Positions 59,837 to 64,000 of a stretch of 64,000 bases of DNA are shown one piece after another. This DNA is from JACCTU01 sp963848525 (GTDB taxonomy: Bacteria; Actinomycetota; Thermoleophilia; Gaiellales; Gaiellaceae), in contig CAWKDZ010000005.1 of assembly GCA_963848525.1 (NCBI GenBank), positions 496,001 to 560,000 of the forward strand, written 5' to 3'. Within the stretch, counting starts at the first letter, position 1; each line of letters begins with the position of its first letter. The notes below the pieces were generated by a model. That model ran no database searches. It was not told the origin of the DNA and saw only the letters and a program-made list of their open reading frames with translations. Made by a program: the position numbers and the translations under genes.

Positions 59837-60261
59837 GGCAGGAGCTTCCCCAGCGCCTCGAGCGCGTCGTCCACGGCCCGCAGCTCGTCCTGGGACAGGC
59901 CCTTGAGGCGCTCCGCGAGCCAGATCGTCCGGCGGGAGCGCACGGAGCGCAGGACCTGGTGTCCCTTCTCGGAGACCTTCAGCCCGACGCGCCGACGGTC
60001 CGCCATGGCGCCGCGCTCGACGAGCCCCTGCTGCTCGAGCTTCGCCACGGCCTTCGAGATCGCGGCCGGCGACATGTGCTCCTGAGCCGCGAGCTCGCGG
60101 ACACCGATCCCCGGCGAGTACTTGATCGAGACCAGGAGCGCAACCTGGCCCCCGGTGACGCCGAGCGAGTGGATCTCGCGCCGCAGCTCTCGCGTCAGCC
60201 GCAGGAGCACGGGCCGGAGCCGGTTCGCAAGCTCGACTTCGTCAACCAGGGAAACGTTCAC
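59833..60261 (-). CDS. MarR-family transcriptional regulator
   Basis: 142 residues. Winged helix core with VTGGQVALLVSIKYSPGIGV, LAAQEHMSPAAISKAVAKLE and the wing VERGAMADRRRVGLKV. It likely represses the downstream MFS exporter and itself until a ligand binds. GTG 60261 is leaderless in appearance: TATCGT (60274-60269) lies 7 nt upstream and overlaps a palindromic operator. Confidence 0.92.
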   Translation of the reverse strand: MNVSLVDEVELANRLRPVLLRLTRELRREIHSLGVTGGQVALLVSIKYSPGIGVRELAAQEHMSPAAISKAVAKLEQQGLVERGAMADRRRVGLKVSEKGHQVLRSVRSRRTIWLAERLKGLSQDELRAVDDALEALGKLLP

Positions 60262-60264
60262 CTG

Positions 60265-60276
60265 GTTAACGATAAC
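60265..60276. promoter_or_regulatory. Putative MarR operator GTTA-ACGA-TAAC over the -10 box
   Basis: A 12-bp dyad containing the leftward -10 box TATCGT of the MarR-MFS operon. Binding of the MarR protein here would block transcription directly. AT-rich compared with its surroundings. Confidence 0.5.
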
Positions 60277-60280
60277 GGAT

Positions 60281-60592
60281 CTATGTTAGGACGTGGTTCG
60301 GATCTCGCCGGGGGGCGTCCTCGAACCACTTCTCCCGGTGCCGGTCGGCGTCGGCGGGGCGCTCGTACGTCGCGCGCACGTGGGCGAGCGCGTCCTGCCA
60401 GTCGGTGATGGGCGTGCCGTCCTCGAGCACGAGCACGGGGATCGCGTTGGTGCCGACGGCCGCGCGCATCGCCTCTCGCTCGCCGCGCTCGGCCGGGACC
60501 TGCCTGGCGACGAAGTCGACCCCGTACTCGGTCAGCGCCTGGCGGATCCGGGACGAGTACGGGCACCACTCCGCCTGAAAGAGGGTGAGCAT
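60281..60592 (-). CDS. Glutaredoxin/GST N-terminal-like thioredoxin-fold protein
   Basis: 103 residues. LFQAEWCPYSSRIRQAL carries one active-site Cys followed by Ser-Ser (CPYS), as in mycoredoxin-like or GST N-terminal domains. AIPVLVLEDG holds the cis-Pro. WKFEDAP-like KWFEDAPRRD ends it. It may act on mixed disulfides of mycothiol. ATG 60592 follows TAGGAT (60605-60600) by 7 nt, so it is leaderless in appearance. Confidence 0.85.
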   Translation of the reverse strand: MLTLFQAEWCPYSSRIRQALTEYGVDFVARQVPAERGEREAMRAAVGTNAIPVLVLEDGTPITDWQDALAHVRATYERPADADRHREKWFEDAPRRDPNHVLT

Positions 60593-60634
60593 GGGCTGGA
60601 TCCTAGGCTCAGGGCGCGCCCGCCCGAGCCGAGG

Positions 60635-61072
60635 CTAGTCCTCGCGCCGCTGCGCGAGCTCGATGCTGACCACGGCCTCGGGCCGGATCAGCCGATTCCC
60701 GAACTTCGCCCAGACCCCGGGCTCCGGCCGGTTCAGCGCCCGCACGATCTCGGCGGCGCGCTGCTCGGCCGGCTCGGACGAAGCGAAACGGCCCGCCCAG
60801 ATTCGCTCGCCGCTGCTCAGGTGCAGGAACACCGCGACCGTTTCCTCGGCCTGGAGCGCCTGGTGCTCCACGGGCTGGGGCGCGGGGGTGGGCTCGACCG
60901 TCTGGGCCGGCGGCACCGGAGCCACGGGAGCGACGATCGGAGCAGGCGCCGGGACCGGGGCCGCCGCAACCTGGTGGTTGGCCGACGCCGGGCTCACGGG
61001 CGGCTCGACGAACGCAACGGTCGTCGCCTGGGGCTGAAATTCAGCTCCGACAGCGGTCCGGAGGTTGTTCAC
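60635..61072 (-). CDS. Pro-rich protein with unrecognised C-terminal domain (copy 1)
   Basis: 145 residues. Pro/Ala/Val-rich linker (about 20-75), then a conserved 65-residue domain: FLHLSSGERIWAGRF, AEIVRALNRPEPGVW, FGNRLIRPEAVVSIEL. The same domain ends the next upstream protein at about 60% identity. No signal peptide. Function unknown; the link with MshEN proteins suggests a surface or pilus-type regulatory context. Good Shine-Dalgarno AAAGGAAG 5 nt before GTG 61072. Confidence 0.72.
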   Translation of the reverse strand: MNNLRTAVGAEFQPQATTVAFVEPPVSPASANHQVAAAPVPAPAPIVAPVAPVPPAQTVEPTPAPQPVEHQALQAEETVAVFLHLSSGERIWAGRFASSEPAEQRAAEIVRALNRPEPGVWAKFGNRLIRPEAVVSIELAQRRED

Positions 61073-61183
61073 CGAGCTTCCTTTCGCCGCAGTTCTCTCC
61101 GCTGAGGGCGGTTGCCCTCTCGATTCACCATCGCCAGATCGGCGTACCGCCGAATCCCCTGAAGGGGGGAAGCGAGCGGCCAG
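61073..61183 (-). other. 111-nt intercistronic leader with three small hairpins
   Basis: Between the two paralogous genes. Leftward order: CCCC-TTCA-GGGG, CGGCG-GTA-CGCCG and GAGGGC-AACC-GCCCTC. No consensus of a known riboswitch class (c-di-GMP, c-di-AMP, glycine, cobalamin) is recognised. It may control the downstream gene or stabilise the message. Confidence 0.35.
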
Positions 61184-61885
61184 TCAGTCGCGGCGCTTCG
61201 AGACTTCGACGGCGACGACCGAGTCGGGACGAACGAGCCGGTTCCCGAAGCGCGGCCAGACGCCCGGTTCCGGACGCATCAGCTCGTCGATGACCTCTTG
61301 CGCCCGTCGCTCGCCGGCCTCGGCGTCGGCGAAGCGGCCGACCCAGATGCGCTCGCCGTCGGTGAGCGTCAAGAAGACGCCGACGGAGCTCCCGTTCGCG
61401 CCGTTCTCGTTCGTCTGGACGATCGGCGGCGCGCTGCGGACCGGCGGCTCGGGCACTGCCGCGACCGGAGGCGGCTCCGGAGCGACGGGTTCCACGGGTG
61501 CGGGTGCCACGGGTGCCGGCGGTGGGGGCGTCGGGGCGACGAACTCCACCGCCGGGGCGGGCGGCTCGGGCGCGGGCTCAGGTGCGACGTACGCCGCCTT
61601 CGCGCGGCGGAGCTCCTCGAGCTCGTCGGCGGGCACCCACCCCCGCGAGACGGCAATGTCCTCGACCGCACGGCCGGTCGACACGTTCTCGCGGAGCGCG
61701 TCGGAGAGCTGGTCGATCGAGAGCCGGCCCGAACGGACGAGCAGCGCCTGGAGCGGGAGGGAGGCGAGCTCCTCGGCGGACAGCTCGCGGCGATGGGCCG
61801 CGGACACGGCAGCGCTCGGGCGCGCAGGCGCCGGCGAGACGGGGGGTTCGGGCGGAAGCCCGGAGTCGTTCGAGAAGGTGCTCAT
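61184..61885 (-). CDS. Degenerate MshEN-like domain plus Pro-rich linker plus the shared C-terminal domain (copy 2)
   Basis: 233 residues. About 43-97: PLQALLVRSGRLSIDQLSDA then, five residues later, AVEDIAVSRGWVPADELEEL, an MshEN-like tandem that has lost the Arg-Leu-Gly of the ligand motif. Pro-rich linker to about 155. C-terminal domain with FLTLTDGERIWVGRF, EVIDELMRPEPGVW and FGNRLVRPDSVVAVEV, paralogous to the following gene. It links the unknown domain physically to an MshEN-like module. Function unknown. Confidence 0.72.
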   Translation of the reverse strand: MSTFSNDSGLPPEPPVSPAPARPSAAVSAAHRRELSAEELASLPLQALLVRSGRLSIDQLSDALRENVSTGRAVEDIAVSRGWVPADELEELRRAKAAYVAPEPAPEPPAPAVEFVAPTPPPPAPVAPAPVEPVAPEPPPVAAVPEPPVRSAPPIVQTNENGANGSSVGVFLTLTDGERIWVGRFADAEAGERRAQEVIDELMRPEPGVWPRFGNRLVRPDSVVAVEVSKRRD

Positions 61886-61981
61886 GGGACCGCGGACCTG
61901 TGTATCGGCGTCGGGGGGTCGCCTCGGCGATCACTCCTTCGAGGGACACCCGCACGAGCGAATCCGCCGATCCGAGACGAA

Positions 61982-62407
61982 GTGTCCGCGGTCGAGCCCC
62001 TCTGGCTTCCGCTCGGCGAGCTGCTGGTCGATCGCGGCCTGCTGAGCGCGCGCCAGCTCGAGCTCGCGCTTGTGGAGCAGCGCCGCACCGGGCGGCGCCT
62101 CGGCGAGGTGCTCGTCGGTCTCGGCTTCGTCTCCGAGCAGGCGCTGGCCGCGATGCTGCTCGAGCAGGTCGGGCTGCCGGCGCAGGCCGTGGAGGTGGAG
62201 GAGCCCGAGCCCGAGCCGCAGCCCGAGGAGGAGCCGCCACCGACGTTGCTCCGGATCGAGGACCTTCCGCGCCGCGAGGAACCGGTCGAGCGGGTCGAGG
62301 CGCTCGAGCGGCTCGTCGGCGACTTCGAGCGGCGCAGCGACGAGATTCAGCAGAGCATCGCGCAGATCCGCGGGCTGCTCGCGCAGCTGAAGACGGTCGG
62401 CGCTTAG
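61982..62407 (+). CDS. Free-standing MshEN domain protein (second)
   Basis: 141 residues. MshEN motifs at about 10-33 (PLGELLVDRGLLSARQL...Q) and 39-62 (RLGEVLVGLGFVSEQAL...Q) with the five-residue spacer RRTGR. An acidic Glu-Pro stretch follows, then PPTLLRIEDLPR and a coiled-coil-like C-terminal helix (ERLVGDFERRSDEIQQSIAQ). Candidate c-di-GMP effector like the 58107 protein. GTG 61982 lacks a clear Shine-Dalgarno or -10 box. Its stop overlaps the convergent grxD stop. Confidence 0.75.
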   Translation: MSAVEPLWLPLGELLVDRGLLSARQLELALVEQRRTGRRLGEVLVGLGFVSEQALAAMLLEQVGLPAQAVEVEEPEPEPQPEEEPPPTLLRIEDLPRREEPVERVEALERLVGDFERRSDEIQQSIAQIRGLLAQLKTVGA

Positions 62408-62766
62408 GCGAGCGCGAGCGTGCGCTCGTCCCGCGCGGTGGTGTAGCCCTCGCCGAGCGCCTCCTCGAGCTTGCGCGCGAGCTCGCCGCTCGCCTCGAGC
62501 TCCTGGACGATGTCCGCGCCGCCGACCAGCTCGCCCTTGACGAAGACCTGAGGGATCGTCGGCCAGCCGGAGAGCGCGCTCAGCTGCTCGCGGATCGCAG
62601 GGTCGGGGAGGATGTCCACCGCGGCGATCGGTGCGTCGACGGCGCGCAGCGCTTGGAGCGCCCGGACCGAGTTTCCGCACATCGCGAGCTCCGGCGTGCC
62701 CTTCATGAAGAGGACGACGTCCTCGGTCTCGATGATCTCCTTGATCTGATCGCGCAGCTCGGTCAT
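62404..62766 (-). CDS. grxD: Monothiol glutaredoxin, GrxD type, with CGNS active site
   Basis: 120 residues. KEIIETEDVVLFMKGTPELA, then MCGNSVRALQAL where CGFS is usual, WPTIPQVFVKGELVGGADI with the cis-Pro and GSH-site Gly-Gly. Monothiol glutaredoxins carry 2Fe-2S clusters with BolA partners for iron sensing or cluster delivery. Asn in place of Phe in the active loop is unusual. Overlaps bolA by 4 nt (ATGA). Confidence 0.9.
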   Translation of the reverse strand: MTELRDQIKEIIETEDVVLFMKGTPELAMCGNSVRALQALRAVDAPIAAVDILPDPAIREQLSALSGWPTIPQVFVKGELVGGADIVQELEASGELARKLEEALGEGYTTARDERTLALA

Positions 62767-62996
62767 CCCGTTCCTCTCGTCGTGATTCGCAGTTCGTGAA
62801 TTGTGCCGTCGGCCAGGGGTTCTGCGAGCGCGGCGTACACCAGGCGGTGCTGCTCGACGAGGCTGAGCCCCTCGAACCGGCCGGCGCGCACCGTCACGTG
62901 GAAGTGGTCGCCGCCGCCGGTGCGGTCGACGACGTCCAGCTCGTCAGCGTCCGGAAACGCCTGCTCGAGCAGGCCGCGCAGCGGTTCTGTCGCCAT
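62763..62996 (-). CDS. bolA: BolA-family protein
   Basis: 77 residues. LEQAFPDADELDVVDRTGGG, DHFHVTVRAGRFEGLSLVEQHRLV-like core with FEGLSLVEQHRLVY, and LADGTIHELRI match BolA/IbaG. The His in the HFHV strand and the RLVY region are the usual cluster-ligand positions for the BolA-Grx complex. ATG 62996 is leaderless in appearance: TACGAT (63008-63003) lies 6 nt upstream. Confidence 0.9.
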   Translation of the reverse strand: MATEPLRGLLEQAFPDADELDVVDRTGGGDHFHVTVRAGRFEGLSLVEQHRLVYAALAEPLADGTIHELRITTRGTG

Positions 62997-63035
62997 CGAG
63001 GCATCGTAGCCCTAGGCTTCGGGCACAACGAGCGC

Positions 63036-64000
63036 GTGATCGACGACGTCTTCAAAGCAGTGCGCGAACGTGTCCGCCAGGTTGCGGGCGAGCTCGACCT
63101 GCCCGTTCCTGCCGGCGCCGCCCCGCCCGCGCGACCACTGCCGGAGCTCCAGGCCGAGCTCGACTCGCTCGTCGGGCTCGAGACGGTGAAGGAGCAGGTG
63201 CGCGCTCTGCTCGCGTTCCTGCAGGTGCAGTCGCGGCGGCTCGAGCACGGGCTGCCGGAGGTTGCGACGTCGCAGCACCTCGTCTTTCTCGGGAACCCGG
63301 GCACGGGCAAGACCACGATCGCCCGGCTGCTCGCGGAGATGTATCGCGCGATGGGCCTGCTGCGCCGCGGGCATCTCGTCGAGGTCGACCGCGCAGGGTT
63401 GGTCGGGCAGTACGTCGGCACGACGGCGCTCAAGACGGACCGCGCGATCAAGCGTGCGCTCGACGGCGTGCTCTTCGTCGACGAGGCGTACGCGCTCGCG
63501 CCGGAAGCGGTCATGCAGGACTTCGGACCCGAGGCGGTCGAGGCGCTGCTCAAGCGGATGGAGGACTATCGCCAGCGGCTCGTGGTCATCGTCGCGGGCT
63601 ACCCGCGGCCGATGGCTCGCTTCCTCGACTCGAATCCGGGGCTGCGTTCGCGCTTCTCGCGCGAGATCGTCTTCCCCGACTACACGACCGGCGAGCTGCT
63701 CGCGATCACGCGGCGGTTCGCCACCGAGAACGAGTACCGGCTGACGGAGGGCGCCGAGGGCGCGCTGACGCGGATCTTCGACTCGGCCCAGCGCGGCGAG
63801 GGCTTCGGCAACGCGCGCTACGCGCGCACGATCTTCGAGCAGGCGCTGAACGCGCAGGCGCTGCGGCTCGCCGGCGTGAGCGGGCGCGCGCTCGAGGAGC
63901 TCCAGGCGGAGGAGCTGATGAAGCTCGAGGCGGACGACGTCCTCGCCGCCGCACGCGCTTTGGGCGAGGGCGCGGAGCTTCCACCACGCCCAGCGTGGTT
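63036..64000 (+). CDS. CbbX/EccA-like AAA+ ATPase, 3' end beyond the window
   Basis: 321 residues visible, still open at the edge. ELDSLVGLETVKEQVRALLA leads into Walker A FLGNPGTGKTTIARLL, Walker B GVLFVDEAYALAP, sensor 1 VVIVAGYPRPM and the Arg-finger region NPGLRSRF. This is the CbbX/CfxQ AAA family, which includes Rubisco activases and EccA of type VII secretion; neither neighbour is present, so the role is open. GTG 63036 is chosen; TAGGCT (63013-63018) gives a short leader. Divergent from bolA. Confidence 0.88.
   Translation, partial: MIDDVFKAVRERVRQVAGELDLPVPAGAAPPARPLPELQAELDSLVGLETVKEQVRALLAFLQVQSRRLEHGLPEVATSQHLVFLGNPGTGKTTIARLLAEMYRAMGLLRRGHLVEVDRAGLVGQYVGTTALKTDRAIKRALDGVLFVDEAYALAPEAVMQDFGPEAVEALLKRMEDYRQRLVVIVAGYPRPMARFLDSNPGLRSRFSREIVFPDYTTGELLAITRRFATENEYRLTEGAEGALTRIFDSAQRGEGFGNARYARTIFEQALNAQALRLAGVSGRALEELQAEELMKLEADDVLAAARALGEGAELPPRPAW

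Noticed and set aside
61073..61183. Possible c-di-GMP or c-di-AMP riboswitch between the two paralogous genes.
   Set aside because: Small hairpins are present, but the conserved aptamer strings of GEMM-I, GEMM-II or ydaO could not be found in either direction.

Overview
The window is a high-GC actinobacterial chromosome segment with dense coding and no rRNA, tRNA, CRISPR array, phage or insertion sequence that I can see. An aerobic soil or sediment member of the Thermoleophilia/Gaiellales-Solirubrobacterales type fits best. This is inferred from the mix of an F420-type LLM oxidoreductase, a PAC2 protein, a zinc anti-sigma factor, haem A synthase, two-subunit 2-oxoacid:ferredoxin oxidoreductase, and secreted proteins built from W-x-RC Ig-like repeats. 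Several conserved genes carry 1-nt frameshifts that restore perfectly in the neighbouring frame, so the source is probably a draft or metagenome assembly with indel errors.

Layout. 1-3758: an F420 enzyme and a YacP-like nuclease leave leftward; a rightward run holds an HtrA protease, a YbdK-type ligase, a metal-binding HMA protein and an ECF sigma/anti-sigma pair. 3759-10267: a seven-gene leftward operon with amidohydrolase, the three subunits of a molybdenum hydroxylase (its FAD subunit has an extra four-Cys insertion), cyclophilin, a MoCo nucleotidyltransferase and an HTH/LytR_C membrane protein. 10289-12667: two paralogous secreted Ig-like proteins. 12765-17256: M24 peptidase, acetyl-CoA synthetase, beta-lactamase-fold protein, TPR-like protein. 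17245-31522: M16 peptidase, thioesterase, SIS protein, class V aminotransferase, ClpS, OsmC, small proteins, NAD synthetase, CAP protein, SDR, acyl-CoA synthetase and an MFS pump.

31523-33566 is the most unusual part. It holds a leftward non-coding RNA candidate with a consensus promoter and a perfect intrinsic terminator. Divergent from it is an XRE-HTH/TPR regulator, followed directly by a 33-codon hydrophobic peptide ORF behind a strong Shine-Dalgarno sequence. This is the layout of an RRNPP-type peptide signalling pair. 33567-50888 is metabolic: sulfurtransferase, SelD, NadM, phosphoglycerate mutase, CtaA, PAC2, an SF2 helicase, glycogen synthase, 6-phosphogluconolactonase, ProC, a DNA glycosylase, an O-antigen-ligase-like protein and KorAB. 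50894-57636 has IF-1, a DEAD-box helicase, an RTX protein, a wrecked methyltransferase and an OmpR-type two-component system. 58107-62407 carries two free-standing MshEN (c-di-GMP-binding type) proteins and two proteins sharing an unrecognised C-terminal domain. The window ends with a GrxD-BolA pair and a CbbX-like AAA ATPase cut by the edge.

Expression signals. About twenty genes show a -10 box TANNNT only 6-7 nt before the start codon and no Shine-Dalgarno sequence, the pattern of leaderless mRNAs. Five divergent gene pairs share one TA dinucleotide between opposing -10 boxes, and four upstream TAG stop codons double as the next gene's -10 box. Four genes (NYN nuclease, infA, pgl, nadE) have no ATG/GTG/TTG where homology and context place the start; ATC, GTA or CTG sits there instead.
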